Positions 55,263 to 64,000 of a stretch of 64,000 bases of DNA are shown here, in pieces. The translations under genes and the position numbers were made by a program. Location: contig LN913013.1 of NCBI GenBank assembly GCA_001487125.1, positions 868,001-932,000 of the forward strand. Reading direction: 5' to 3'. The first letter of the stretch is position 1; every line of letters starts with the position of its first letter. Under the pieces are notes generated by a model, which ran no database searches, had not been told where the DNA came from, and saw only the letters and a list, made by a program, of their open reading frames with translations. This DNA is from Gabonibacter massiliensis. Its GTDB lineage: Bacteria; Bacteroidota; Bacteroidia; Bacteroidales; Marinifilaceae.

Positions 55263-55297
55263 AAAACGGTTATGCCTTTAAAAAGCAAAACCGTTTT
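55263..55297 (-). terminator. Terminator of ychF
   Basis: AAAACGGTT (55263-55271) and AACCGTTTT (55289-55297) pair perfectly. On the minus strand the stem runs into TTTTTTAATTG. It lies 20 bases after the ychF stop, just ahead of the permease start. Confidence 0.75.
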
Positions 55298-55317
55298 GAT
55301 TATCGTTCTTCCACCTA

Positions 55318-56418
55318 TTATACATTAAACCGGAAATTCATCATATCGCCATCCTGCACGACATAATCTTTTCCCTCCACGGACATTTTTCCCGCCTCCT
55401 TGCATTTAGCCTCCGACCCGAAAGCAATAAAATCCTCGTATTTAATAACTTCCGCCCGAATAAATCCTTTTTCAAAATCAGTATGAATAATGCCGGCGGT
55501 TTGGGGTGCTTTCATTCCATTCTTAAACGTCCACGCCCTAACTTCCTTCGGTCCTGCCGTAAAATAAGTTCTCAGATTCAACAGCTTATAAGCCGTCCGG
55601 ATCAATTTATTGACTCCTGCCTCTTCCAACCCCAAATCTTCAAGGAACATCTGTTTCTCCTCGTACGTTTCCAATTCGGCTATATCCGCTTCAATGGCCG
55701 CTCCAATCACCAAAACCTCCGCACCCTCGTTCTTCACGGCCTCTCGAACCGCCTCCACGTATTTATTACCCTTTACAACAGATACTTCGTCCACGTTGCA
55801 AACATATAAAATCGGTTTATTCGTCAATAACATCAGCTCCTTAGCAACCTCCTGTTGTAAGTCGGTCAATTTAACAGACCGGGCGGACTCCCCTCTCTCC
55901 AGTGCTTCTTTATAAAGATACAATACTTCCACAAGTCTTTTCGCGTAGGCATCTCCTCCGGTTTTCGCCCTTTTCTCCTCTTTCAACAATCGATTTTCAA
56001 CCGTCTCCAAATCCTTCAACTGCAACTCCGTATCTATAATCTCTTTATCTCTTACCGGATCAACGCTTCCATCCACATGGACAATATTATCGTCATCAAA
56101 ACAACGCAAAACATGAATTATAGCATCCGTTTCCCGAATATTAGACAAAAACTTATTCCCCAAACCTTCTCCCTTGCTGGCCCCTTTTACTAATCCGGCA
56201 ATATCCACGATCTCGACCACAGCTGGTACTACATTTTGAGGTTGTACCAATTCCACCAATTTATTCAATCGCTTATCCGGCACAGTTATTACCCCTACAT
56301 TCGGTTCTATCGTACAGAAAGGGAAATTAGCAGACTGGGCTTTCGCATTACTTAAACAATTGAACAAGGTCGATTTTCCCACGTTCGGTAAACCGACGAT
56401 TCCACATTGTAGACTCAT
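55318..56418 (-). CDS. ychF: OBG-family ATPase YchF
   Basis: The 366-residue protein has the G1 loop GLPNVGKST, switch DIAGLVKGASKGEGLGNKF, and the modified G4 NVDE (YVCNVDEVS), the NxxE form that gives YchF its ATP preference. A coiled helical insertion (about 130-200) and a C-terminal TGS domain (LRTYFTAGPKEVRAWTFKNG) follow. It binds ribosomes and takes part in oxidative-stress responses. It is of full length and not decayed. Confidence 0.96.
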   Translation of the reverse strand: MSLQCGIVGLPNVGKSTLFNCLSNAKAQSANFPFCTIEPNVGVITVPDKRLNKLVELVQPQNVVPAVVEIVDIAGLVKGASKGEGLGNKFLSNIRETDAIIHVLRCFDDDNIVHVDGSVDPVRDKEIIDTELQLKDLETVENRLLKEEKRAKTGGDAYAKRLVEVLYLYKEALERGESARSVKLTDLQQEVAKELMLLTNKPILYVCNVDEVSVVKGNKYVEAVREAVKNEGAEVLVIGAAIEADIAELETYEEKQMFLEDLGLEEAGVNKLIRTAYKLLNLRTYFTAGPKEVRAWTFKNGMKAPQTAGIIHTDFEKGFIRAEVIKYEDFIAFGSEAKCKEAGKMSVEGKDYVVQDGDMMNFRFNV

Positions 56419-56505
56419 AATATATTATTATCAATTAATTATACATTAAATTAAAGCTATCGAGCAATAACAAGATCCTTCTCTCCTTCTGCTTGCGCGA
56501 GTCCG

Positions 56506-56513
56506 CAAAGATA
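56506..56513 (-). promoter_or_regulatory. Candidate -7 box for ychF
   Basis: TATCTTTG followed by CGG on the minus strand matches TAnnTTTG exactly, 87 bases upstream of the ychF ATG. No clear TTTG sits at the -33 distance. Confidence 0.4.
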
Positions 56514-56601
56514 ATCAATTTTTAAGCTAAAGCAGCATCTTACCATACTTTCTGTCTTGTCTGTACATGGGTATGAATTGCTGAATTTACAATTAAAACC
56601 T

Positions 56602-57228
56602 TTACCGTACCGTTATATGAAAGCAGCCCTGTTTATACTCGTAACGGACGTAACATCTTTTTTGCTTACGTAAATCTCGGAGTACTTCGGCCAATACGGT
56701 TTTCAACTTATCCCTGGTCTCCGATTTCGCCCCTTTTCGCTTGTAACGAGCATAAGCGATATCAAAAGTAGTCCCGTATATATGAGCCGAATTAGAACTG
56801 GCATTCAGATTCTTCTTCTTCAATCGGTTAACGCTTGTTCCTGTCCTCAATACACTCGTAACAATAAGTTTATGTCCCGGAAGCTCTTTGGCACGAAGCG
56901 AATCTTTAAAATTCTCTGCAATTTTTTCCAGCAAATCATAAGCCTCCGGAACCAAATAAGGGATCGAATGGGTCAACTCATCCACATGATACAATCCGCA
57001 GGAAGAGATCTTTTTCAACTTTCTACTTGCTCTTTTAAATTCACCAGAAGAAGCAAGAGGCTCTATTCCCAAGCGCTTAGCAGCATCGATATGCCTATTA
57101 TTCAAATCATTGAACGTACGGGAATAATTTCTAAAATATACAAAAGGCCTTTTCGTTTTTTTCTCTCCGCACGAAACGAGCACGCACGAAACGAAATACA
57201 TAAAAATAAACAACCTGTATACCTGCAT
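56602..57228 (-). CDS. DUF5715 lipoprotein resembling M15/VanY peptidases
   Basis: The 208-residue product has a signal with a lipobox (VSCVLVSC, cysteine near residue 20). The body contains LIVTSVLRTGTSVNRL, then SSNSAHIYGTTFDIAY, which matches the S-x-H-x-x-G-x-x-x-D zinc motif of M15 carboxypeptidases, and ends with GCFHITVR, where the last histidine ligand would lie. So a cell-wall D,D- or L,D-carboxypeptidase role is likely though untested. It begins 9 bases after the CDF gene and is presumably co-transcribed with it. Confidence 0.7.
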   Translation of the reverse strand: MQVYRLFIFMYFVSCVLVSCGEKKTKRPFVYFRNYSRTFNDLNNRHIDAAKRLGIEPLASSGEFKRASRKLKKISSCGLYHVDELTHSIPYLVPEAYDLLEKIAENFKDSLRAKELPGHKLIVTSVLRTGTSVNRLKKKNLNASSNSAHIYGTTFDIAYARYKRKGAKSETRDKLKTVLAEVLRDLRKQKRCYVRYEYKQGCFHITVR

Positions 57229-57237
57229 CGCTCCACG

Positions 57238-58131
57238 TTATTTTTCCGGTTCTACATGCACCGCAACATGCGTGCGGGGACCGTATTTCTTTCGCAGACG
57301 CTCTTCGATTCCCGTTGCAATCATATGAGCCACCCTCACCGTCAATTCACCGTTGACACGTACATGAATCTCTATGGCGAAATCATTTCCTATACGACGC
57401 GTTCGCAAATTATGAGGGTCCTTTATCTGCACATCTTCACTTATAACGGTCAAAATTTCTTTTTCCACTTCTTCCGGGAGAGAGCGTTCCAATAAATCGT
57501 TCAAAGCGGGAGTCATCAACTGAATTGAAACTTTTATTATAAAAATACTCACGACAACCGCAGCAACCGGGTCTAAAACATGCCACTCTTTTCCTAAAAA
57601 AATAGCTCCGCCAATGCCCAAAGCCGTTCCGATTGAGGAAAATGCATCCGAACGATGATGCCAGGCATTAGCGACGACAGCCTGACTATTTACTTTTTTC
57701 CCCACCGAAAGGGTATAACGATATAAAATCTCCTTTAAAACAATCGAAACAATAGCCGCTATTAAAGCGATCCTATCCGGACTGCCAATCTCCTCCCCCC
57801 TCGTCACGGCCAAAATACGATTCAACCCGTTCCAAAAGATACCGGTCCCGACCAATAACAATATCAACCCGATAATCGTTGTCGCCAACGTTTCGTATTT
57901 TCCATGTCCGTAATCATGTCCCTCATCTTTCGGCTTTGCGGAGACCTTCACGAAAAAGAGAACAACCACATCCGTCGCGAAATCGGATAAAGAGTGTACG
58001 GCATCCGCTATCATAGCACTACTCTTCCCCCATATTCCGGCAATAAATTTAAAAGCCAATAATAAAAAATTTACAACAGAACCTATGATTGTTACCCGAT
58101 AGATCTCTTTTTCCCGATTTTTCTCATCCAT
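57238..58131 (-). CDS. Cation diffusion facilitator (CDF) family transporter
   Basis: The 297-residue protein has six helices, with metal-site motifs in helix 2 (MIADAVHSLSDFATDVV, H-x3-D) and helix 5 (AWHHRSDAFSSIGTALG). The C-terminal cytosolic domain (about 205-297) is the ferredoxin-like metal sensor of the family (LRTRRIGNDFAIEIHVRVNG). It exports zinc, iron or manganese in exchange for protons. The shared operon with DUF5715, whose product would need zinc, may be a coincidence. Confidence 0.93.
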   Translation of the reverse strand: MDEKNREKEIYRVTIIGSVVNFLLLAFKFIAGIWGKSSAMIADAVHSLSDFATDVVVLFFVKVSAKPKDEGHDYGHGKYETLATTIIGLILLLVGTGIFWNGLNRILAVTRGEEIGSPDRIALIAAIVSIVLKEILYRYTLSVGKKVNSQAVVANAWHHRSDAFSSIGTALGIGGAIFLGKEWHVLDPVAAVVVSIFIIKVSIQLMTPALNDLLERSLPEEVEKEILTVISEDVQIKDPHNLRTRRIGNDFAIEIHVRVNGELTVRVAHMIATGIEERLRKKYGPRTHVAVHVEPEK

Positions 58132-58273
58132 CTCCTGTCAAATAATTTTGAACAAAGATAAAAATAATAGCTCATTTACTTAAAAACGATTCCATGTTTT
58201 TCCTCTCTTTATAATCCTGCTTCAATTCTCGTAATCCAAAGAATAAGGATACTACTTTAGAGACGAAAGCAGT

Positions 58274-59788
58274 TTACAAAGCACTTTTAAGTTGCATTTT
58301 ATAAACAACATCGACGATTCGTCCAAAAGAAGTAGCTGAAGTATATAACGGGACAAGACCTGTCATAATAGAATCGGAAGAGGCGTCCAGAACCATGAAG
58401 GTCCCATTTTCCAACCCTACCCCGATCCGGGTATTCGTCCGGTCTGTCACGTCCGAATTATAAGCTATCGAACATACCGGACTATCAAATAGATATACTT
58501 GCCTGATATCATTAGAAACAGGATCATAACAATATAACCCCCGCTGGTCCATACCACCCGAAAAAAGCAAATACCCACGCTTAGGCAAAAGGGTCATTAC
58601 ATTTCTTCCATCCAAAAGATCCGGATGTTTGAATTTCACCGCATAGGGATTTATAATTTCCCGATCAAGGGTAACAGAAAAAGTTTGGACAATCACCTCA
58701 TCATTCCGTCGCAACAGTACTAAAAATCCACAACTCTTGTACTCCTCGCTCAAATAGCCTATATACGACAGGTCTACTCCGGAAGGTAATCCCGTGATAT
58801 CCATAAATGCGGCCGGTCTTTCCTCCCTATAATATAATTTTTCAATACGAGTCGCATCTTTTCCAGCATCAGAAATCCACAAAAATCTTCTATGCCGTCC
58901 ATCGTACAACAAAAAGAAAGGGACCTTTTGATAATCGGTAAGCACCAACCGATCGACCTGAAGCTCTTCTCCCCCGTAAGCCGCTCTAAATTGCATAAAA
59001 GCTCCACTATGCAATATTTCATTCGTCAAATACTTCCGAAAATACAAACCGCCATCTTCACTAAGCAAATAACCCGACCAAATCCCGTGAAGCGCATCCT
59101 TAATGACAAAACCCGGCGGATAATTTTTTTCAAGAAACTCATCCCGCGTATGCATCACCTTCCGGAAAGAGACGTCGTTTAATTCCACACACCCCTGTCC
59201 GCCTCTCTGCATGACCATCACTTCCCCGGCCGCCTCCGAATAATCACTCCCCGGCCAATGTTCTCGTAACTTTACCGGGGAACTTCCCAACACATCCCCG
59301 TTTTCGACCTCATACACATCCGGATAGGCCGTATACTCCGTCCCTTTTCCCCGACTCCTCTCCTGAATAAACGAAAGATGGGAAATCTGATCCTTTTCGG
59401 ATAATATCATCCATCCTTTATTGTAACGGGACGTCACCCGCAACATAAACTCCTTAACATACTCAATACCATTGACGCTGTCCTTAACGCTAAAATAGCA
59501 TTCAAACTCTCCGATCGTATCAGCCAGATAACGCAAATCCTGCTGATTACCTATTATTTTACCCCTTTGGATCTTCCATCGATAAGCCCAATGCTTCGGA
59601 GCCATCGTATCGTAACTATAACAAACTTCCGGTTTTATCTCCAATATTTCCCCCGCATTCTTTTGATAAAGGGCCGAGATTCCCCGAATGACGATTTCGT
59701 TGACGGGAACATAGTCATCATTTCCTTTATCCTTGTAACAACCATACAAGAGACAACATATCCCTATTCCTAAAACAATTTTTCTCAT
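58274..59788 (-). CDS. PKD-like family lipoprotein, SusCD accessory
   Basis: The 504-residue product has a lipobox (CCLLYGCYKDKGND) and a PKD-like N-terminal domain (about 35-130; ILEIKPEVCYSYDTMAPKHW, GEFECYFSVKDSVNGI). The rest is a beta-propeller-like region (GWMILSEKDQISHLSFIQER, KRGYLLFSGGMDQRGLYCYD). This protein type follows SusCD and DUF4843 genes in Bacteroidetes and is probably a surface lipoprotein of the uptake complex. It overlaps the DUF4843 gene by one base (stop/start). Function in binding is inferred only. Confidence 0.8.
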   Translation of the reverse strand: MRKIVLGIGICCLLYGCYKDKGNDDYVPVNEIVIRGISALYQKNAGEILEIKPEVCYSYDTMAPKHWAYRWKIQRGKIIGNQQDLRYLADTIGEFECYFSVKDSVNGIEYVKEFMLRVTSRYNKGWMILSEKDQISHLSFIQERSRGKGTEYTAYPDVYEVENGDVLGSSPVKLREHWPGSDYSEAAGEVMVMQRGGQGCVELNDVSFRKVMHTRDEFLEKNYPPGFVIKDALHGIWSGYLLSEDGGLYFRKYLTNEILHSGAFMQFRAAYGGEELQVDRLVLTDYQKVPFFLLYDGRHRRFLWISDAGKDATRIEKLYYREERPAAFMDITGLPSGVDLSYIGYLSEEYKSCGFLVLLRRNDEVIVQTFSVTLDREIINPYAVKFKHPDLLDGRNVMTLLPKRGYLLFSGGMDQRGLYCYDPVSNDIRQVYLFDSPVCSIAYNSDVTDRTNTRIGVGLENGTFMVLDASSDSIMTGLVPLYTSATSFGRIVDVVYKMQLKSAL

Positions 59789-60489
59789 TACACGCTTACA
59801 CTTACCGTTTTATACATGGGGCCGTTTTCATCTTGAATAATATTCCCCTTTTCTGCCTCTTCAATAAGTTTATACTTGAACTGAACCGCCAGAGAACGTA
59901 TTCTGTTTTCGTCCAGTCCTGTCAAATCGCCTACCCCGGTAATTTCCATGAAAACATCCAATTTTTTCTCCGTATAAGGTCCCAAATATTCGTCCGTAAT
60001 CTTATCATTCCACCACAACGGCCTTGATTTTAAAGCAGAAAATCGAATGATCTTTTTCCGGTAAGGCATATCCCCCGGTAAAAAGTTTTCATTCCCCACG
60101 ACTTTCAAAACCAAACGGACAACTCGGGTCTCCAATTTAGGCGAATAGTGCAAAACCACCTGAAAAGAAGAATCTTCAACCTCCCCCGCCTTCCATTTCC
60201 ACTCCGGCAAAGTATAATCGGTAATTTCCGCCGTCGAAGACTCGTCCGCTTCAATCACGAATGTTTTATCTTCAGTCAGCAAATCTCCGGAGACCTTCAA
60301 ATGAACCGGGATACTCAACACTTCCGTATTCGGATGAAAATAAAACGATACCTCGACGCTATCCCGATCGTAACGTCCGGCAAAATAGACATAATTCTTT
60401 CCGCCGAACATTTTCATTTCGGACTTACCACAAGAACAAGAAACAAGAATCCACAAACCGATCCATCCTATTTTCCGCATTTTCATCAT
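59788..60489 (-). CDS. DUF4843 lipoprotein, SusCD accessory
   Basis: The 233-residue protein has a lipobox (LWILVSCSCGKSE) and the DUF4843 pattern: VYFAGRYDRDSVEVSFYFHP, then a beta-rich domain with FLPGDMPYRKKIIRFSALKS and the closing WWNDKITDEYLGPYTEKKLD. It overlaps susD by four bases and the PKD-like gene by one base, so all are translationally coupled. It is probably on the outer surface with SusD; the ligand is unknown. Confidence 0.85.
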   Translation of the reverse strand: MMKMRKIGWIGLWILVSCSCGKSEMKMFGGKNYVYFAGRYDRDSVEVSFYFHPNTEVLSIPVHLKVSGDLLTEDKTFVIEADESSTAEITDYTLPEWKWKAGEVEDSSFQVVLHYSPKLETRVVRLVLKVVGNENFLPGDMPYRKKIIRFSALKSRPLWWNDKITDEYLGPYTEKKLDVFMEITGVGDLTGLDENRIRSLAVQFKYKLIEEAEKGNIIQDENGPMYKTVSVSV

Positions 60490-61940
60490 ATATTAGTCTC
60501 TACCTCCGGAAGAGGAAATACAAAATTCTTCGACATTCCATAGGTCTTACCATCAACCGTAATATTCCGATTCAGTCTTTTATACATATAGAACAACTGT
60601 CCTTCAGCCGTATACTCTTTGCGGGCATCCCACAGTAGTTCGCGATAAAGCCGCTCCTTACTCCCCAAGGAGAGTTCCCGTCGGGATCCCCGGCAAAAGC
60701 GTAAATAGGCGAACACCGCCTTTGCTCTCTCTTCTCCGACCAAATCATATACACATTCGATATAGATATGATACAATTCACTCAGACGCAATACGGGTAT
60801 CAATTTATTGTTTAAGCGATAAGCCGGAGGAGCCACGTAAAAATACTTACCACATACGTCCCTATCCTTTCGTTTAACCACCAAACTTTCGCCCACCCTC
60901 ACGTCATCCGGATCCTCATCCCGGAGCTCTTCTCGATCTTTCAAAAAAAGATAGGAGTAAGAGGTACGCCCCTCATCATTCAAAGCTCCGTATATATCAA
61001 CCAATTTATTATTATACAGTCCGAAAATAACATCATCATATAGTTTTAAATTCCCCTTTTTAGCTTCCGACGGTTCTGAAAAATAAAAGAGAGAAGAGTA
61101 AATCATTTTCTCCGCCTCTCTCATCGCCGACGCCTTATCTCCCTGATAGAGATACACCCGGGCCAATACCCCGCATATAGCATAATAATTTAACCGATAC
61201 CCCCTAAAAGACAGGAAATCGCTTACCCCGGCCAATTTCGAATCTCCTAAACGACAATCCACCAACATTATCTGAGTTTGGTAAAGGGTATCAAACGAAG
61301 CTGTCAACCTTTTGGCTTTTTCCAAATCCCGGATGACTTTCTCCAACACCTCCTCCGTTGTTAAACGAGGAAAATTAACAGAGGGGGCCTGATCACAATA
61401 AGGCACCCGCTTTTCTCCACTATGAACGAGAGGAGCCGGAGCAAAAAGCCGTAATATATCGAAATGAAGAAAAGCCCGAATAGCCAATGCTTCTCCCTCT
61501 ATCAATCGCCTCTCCAACTCCCCGCCTCCATCCCTAAACAAAGATGAATCTGCCTTTTCTACCCGTTTTAGAAGGGTGTTGCAATTGGCTATCAAATGAT
61601 AGGCATTTATCCATAGCGTATCCAATCTCGGCCGAACGGTCGCGTGAGAATAATTGTAATCATCCGCATCAATAACTACCCGATAACCGATATCATTGCA
61701 ATTTTTCACGTCATAATACTGTGCCAACACATCGATGAAACCCCAGGACAACTCCTGGCCGTAAAGTGAAGCCCTGCTCATACCCTGATATATTCCGTTC
61801 AGAGAGTTCCGAAATCCTTCTGCATTCCGAAACAGATCATCCTCCGCCACCTCTCCGGCCGGAGTTACCTCGAACCATTTTTCACAAGAGGTAAACGCAA
61901 ATACGATCAAAACAGCTATTATCCACAATACCGATTTCAT
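60486..61940 (-). CDS. SusD/RagB-family lipoprotein, locus 2
   Basis: The 484-residue product has a lipobox (VFAFTSCEKWFEVTPAGEVA) and the SusD TPR signature ALAIRAFLHFDILRLFAPAP. It ends GKTYGMSKNFVFPLPEVE, the usual family finish. It starts on the last base of the susC stop and couples to DUF4843. Together with SusC it would bind and import a peptide or glycan. No catalytic enzyme lies in the visible part of this operon. Confidence 0.92.
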   Translation of the reverse strand: MKSVLWIIAVLIVFAFTSCEKWFEVTPAGEVAEDDLFRNAEGFRNSLNGIYQGMSRASLYGQELSWGFIDVLAQYYDVKNCNDIGYRVVIDADDYNYSHATVRPRLDTLWINAYHLIANCNTLLKRVEKADSSLFRDGGGELERRLIEGEALAIRAFLHFDILRLFAPAPLVHSGEKRVPYCDQAPSVNFPRLTTEEVLEKVIRDLEKAKRLTASFDTLYQTQIMLVDCRLGDSKLAGVSDFLSFRGYRLNYYAICGVLARVYLYQGDKASAMREAEKMIYSSLFYFSEPSEAKKGNLKLYDDVIFGLYNNKLVDIYGALNDEGRTSYSYLFLKDREELRDEDPDDVRVGESLVVKRKDRDVCGKYFYVAPPAYRLNNKLIPVLRLSELYHIYIECVYDLVGEERAKAVFAYLRFCRGSRRELSLGSKERLYRELLWDARKEYTAEGQLFYMYKRLNRNITVDGKTYGMSKNFVFPLPEVETNI

Positions 61941-64000
61941 TAAAAAGATATTTTTAAAGTAAGACTCATATTCCGGGCAAAAGGATAAGAGATACCTCTC
62001 TCTTCTTTTATGGAGGAGAAACGAAACACATCATTCATACTCCATTCCAGTCTCATGGTTTCTATTCCCAAACGTTCCGTCCCTATTCGATCCAAATCAT
62101 ATCCCAACGACACCGCATCCCAAGAGAGTACATTATAATCCTGACAGAAACGGGAAGTCGGCCGGGTTAACTCCCTATTCCGAATATCTTTTAAAAATGT
62201 TTTATCCCCCGGTTTACGCCATCTTTCCAACAAAACCCTACGATCTGCATTCTCTTCGGCAATATCTACATTTTCCACCTTTCGAACCAAGGTCTCGTTG
62301 TATCGCTGTCCTCCGAACTCATAAAGAAAAGAGGCGAATAATGTCCATCCCTTGTATTTTACATTAAACCCGAAAGCTCCGCGAACATCCGGTTCGTAAT
62401 CTCCAATGACAACTTGTTCTCCGGACTTCCACTCCTGGGTCATCGTTCCTTGTCGACCAAGAAACAGCTCCTTCCCCGTGGAAGGATCGATTCCCAAAGA
62501 GCGCATTCCCCAAATGGCGGTTAAAGATCCCCCCTCCACGTATTTCAACAATGGACGGGTATATTTTAAATCACTCAGCCCCTCGTGATAGTCTCCATAG
62601 TACCCGTCAACTTTTCGATTATACTCTCTCAAGGCATCGGAAATCTTCATTATTCGATTCCGATTATGCGACAAATTACCGTACACATTCAAATGAATAT
62701 CGGATTTATTTATCAAGTTTCCACTCAATGACAATTCGATTCCCCGATTCCGTACCTCTCCCAAATTATCTTTGTAAGAGGGAAAGCCGGAAGAGGCAGC
62801 AATCGTCACATCCGTAATCAAATCGCGCGTGCGACTATCGTAATAACTCAGATTACAAGCCAACACCCCCTTAAACAGTTCCAGTTCCATTCCGATATCC
62901 ATCGTATTGGTCCGTTCCCATTTCAAATTAGGGTTTCCCAAAGTCTTCATCAAAACCCCGGAACCCGTTTTATACAGGTCATCCAAGGTCACCTCGTAAG
63001 TGGAGATGGCACAATAGGCGGGAAAATCCACTTTCCCCGTCTGCCCGTAACTCATCCTTACCTTCAGACGATCCACAGCAGACCATTTTTTCATAAAAGA
63101 GCAATGGTGCAGATTGATTCCCGCACCCAACGACCAAAAAGGGGCGAACCGTCTATTTTTTCCGAATTCGGAAGAACCGTCCACACGCCCGGCAACATCA
63201 AACAAATAGATCGAGCGATAAGCATAATTCAGACTCCCGAATACACCCAAAAGTCTTTTGGTCACCTCTCCCAACGTCGGTTTTACAACGACTTCCATGG
63301 CATAATTGGGAGAATGTAAATCCCCTGAAGCAAATCCCCGGTAAGCAGAAGATATATACTCAGTCCGGGAAGAACGAATATTTATTCCTACCGTCATATG
63401 AATATAATGTACCCCCACCGACCTGTCATAGGTTACCAAAGCATTCGTATTCCACTCCGGAGCTTTTCCCTTTCTTATGTCCAAATAGCCTTTCAATGTA
63501 CTCTCCAGATTTACCGGTTTCAAGGAACGCGGATCCGTGAACTCCTCCCGCTCCGAAGTCCGGTGACTCACACTGATTCCTCCTTTAAAAGAGAGGTAAT
63601 CATTCACGTACCAGTTTATATCGAAATTATTGATCCATTGATCATAATTCGAATAAGCAAAACTCTTTAAACCGGCTTCATAAAGAGGATTCAGTTTCAA
63701 GGGGCCGGAATGCCAATTTTGTAAATAAGGCAGATCGTCTCCTTTATCATCCCGATATTCGTCGTAAGGCAGCTGTTTCGTATAATCGCTAAATACCCCA
63801 TAAGGGGAATCCTCCGACCGGACAGCGTAATAAGATATCCTGTTCCGAAGTTGCAAAGAACGATAACGAAAATCGAGGTTTAAACCTCCACCGGTCCGGG
63901 TCCGGAAAGAACCTTTCATAACACCGTTCTGTTGGTGATAAAGAAAGTCCACCCCCACCCGCAGGTTTCCGGTCTCCCCCTCCACAACCAGCGAGTGTTT
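61940..64000 (-). CDS. SusC/RagA TonB-dependent transporter, C-terminal part, locus 2
   Basis: The frame is open to the window end, so this is the 3' part of the gene (687 codons seen); the ATG at 63985 is internal. KHSLVVEGETGNLRVGVDFL near the edge corresponds to the first barrel strands after the plug. Later blocks are RVDGSSEFGKNRRFAPFWSL and LKVRMSYGQTGKVDFPAYC, and it ends in the outer-membrane signature MSLTLKISF. It is intact in the visible part, unlike the SusC of locus 1. Any STN domain or plug lies beyond the window. Confidence 0.92.
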   Translation of the reverse strand, partial: KHSLVVEGETGNLRVGVDFLYHQQNGVMKGSFRTRTGGGLNLDFRYRSLQLRNRISYYAVRSEDSPYGVFSDYTKQLPYDEYRDDKGDDLPYLQNWHSGPLKLNPLYEAGLKSFAYSNYDQWINNFDINWYVNDYLSFKGGISVSHRTSEREEFTDPRSLKPVNLESTLKGYLDIRKGKAPEWNTNALVTYDRSVGVHYIHMTVGINIRSSRTEYISSAYRGFASGDLHSPNYAMEVVVKPTLGEVTKRLLGVFGSLNYAYRSIYLFDVAGRVDGSSEFGKNRRFAPFWSLGAGINLHHCSFMKKWSAVDRLKVRMSYGQTGKVDFPAYCAISTYEVTLDDLYKTGSGVLMKTLGNPNLKWERTNTMDIGMELELFKGVLACNLSYYDSRTRDLITDVTIAASSGFPSYKDNLGEVRNRGIELSLSGNLINKSDIHLNVYGNLSHNRNRIMKISDALREYNRKVDGYYGDYHEGLSDLKYTRPLLKYVEGGSLTAIWGMRSLGIDPSTGKELFLGRQGTMTQEWKSGEQVVIGDYEPDVRGAFGFNVKYKGWTLFASFLYEFGGQRYNETLVRKVENVDIAEENADRRVLLERWRKPGDKTFLKDIRNRELTRPTSRFCQDYNVLSWDAVSLGYDLDRIGTERLGIETMRLEWSMNDVFRFSSIKEERGISYPFARNMSLTLKISF

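Overview
The window looks like chromosome of a gut-type Bacteroidales. Support for this comes from SusC/SusD pairs with FecR-type anti-sigma and ECF sigma genes, PKD-like and DUF4843 SusCD accessory lipoproteins, DUF4251, DUF5715, a GldF/GldG-type fusion, Bacteroidetes-type -7 boxes (TAnnTTTG), moderate-to-low GC and weak Shine-Dalgarno use. Odoribacteraceae (Odoribacter/Butyricimonas) is my guess for the family, by inference only. I see no tRNA, rRNA, CRISPR array, insertion sequence or phage gene.

Layout. 0-8.6 kb: the 3' part of a PAS-type sensor kinase with a cysteine cluster, a DMT permease, a DUF2007 protein, then a minus-strand envelope-type cluster (GNAT, LpxH-like phosphoesterase, a short glycosyltransferase, a BASS transporter), then a THUMP-like methyltransferase and an MFS permease. 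8.6-14.3 kb: a glutamine/glutamate/GABA acid-stress module (gadC, glsA, a voltage-gated-like channel, a ferritin-like protein, gadB). gadC and gadB sit far apart on opposite strands but share an identical 18-base motif about 100 bases before each start. 14.4-20.4 kb: two paralogous AMP-binding ligases around a DUF4251 gene with a G9 tract, then a lipoprotein that resembles a polysaccharide deacetylase.

20.4-45.3 kb, all minus strand, is the most unusual part. In transcription order it runs ECF sigma, FecR, SusC (frameshifted), SusD, lipoprotein, ABC ATPase, GldFG-like permease, thioredoxin (two frameshifts), and then a tandem array. The array holds a 5'-truncated copy (C), a complete copy (B) and a complete copy (A) of a large protein that joins an ABC-2-like membrane domain, an M1-peptidase-like domain without the zinc motif, and a golvesin/xanthan-lyase-type C-terminal domain. 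Between them lie four divergent, exported, single-domain I-set immunoglobulin-like proteins and two deletion remnants of the large gene. Copy A is a mosaic: its last 437 bases are about 98% identical to B, and its middle is very close to C. I take this as a candidate undescribed surface or periplasmic system that diversifies by recombination and is partly decaying. Its function is not evident from sequence.

45.4-58.1 kb is mostly housekeeping: a Ca/Na antiporter, an Nramp transporter, a RelA-type enzyme with a degenerate HD site, a LysM/periplasmic-binding protein, PASTA protein plus RluA-family synthase, an NCS2 purine permease, YchF, DUF5715 and a CDF transporter. 58.3-64 kb is a second SusC/SusD operon with DUF4843 and PKD-like lipoproteins; its SusC runs off the window end.
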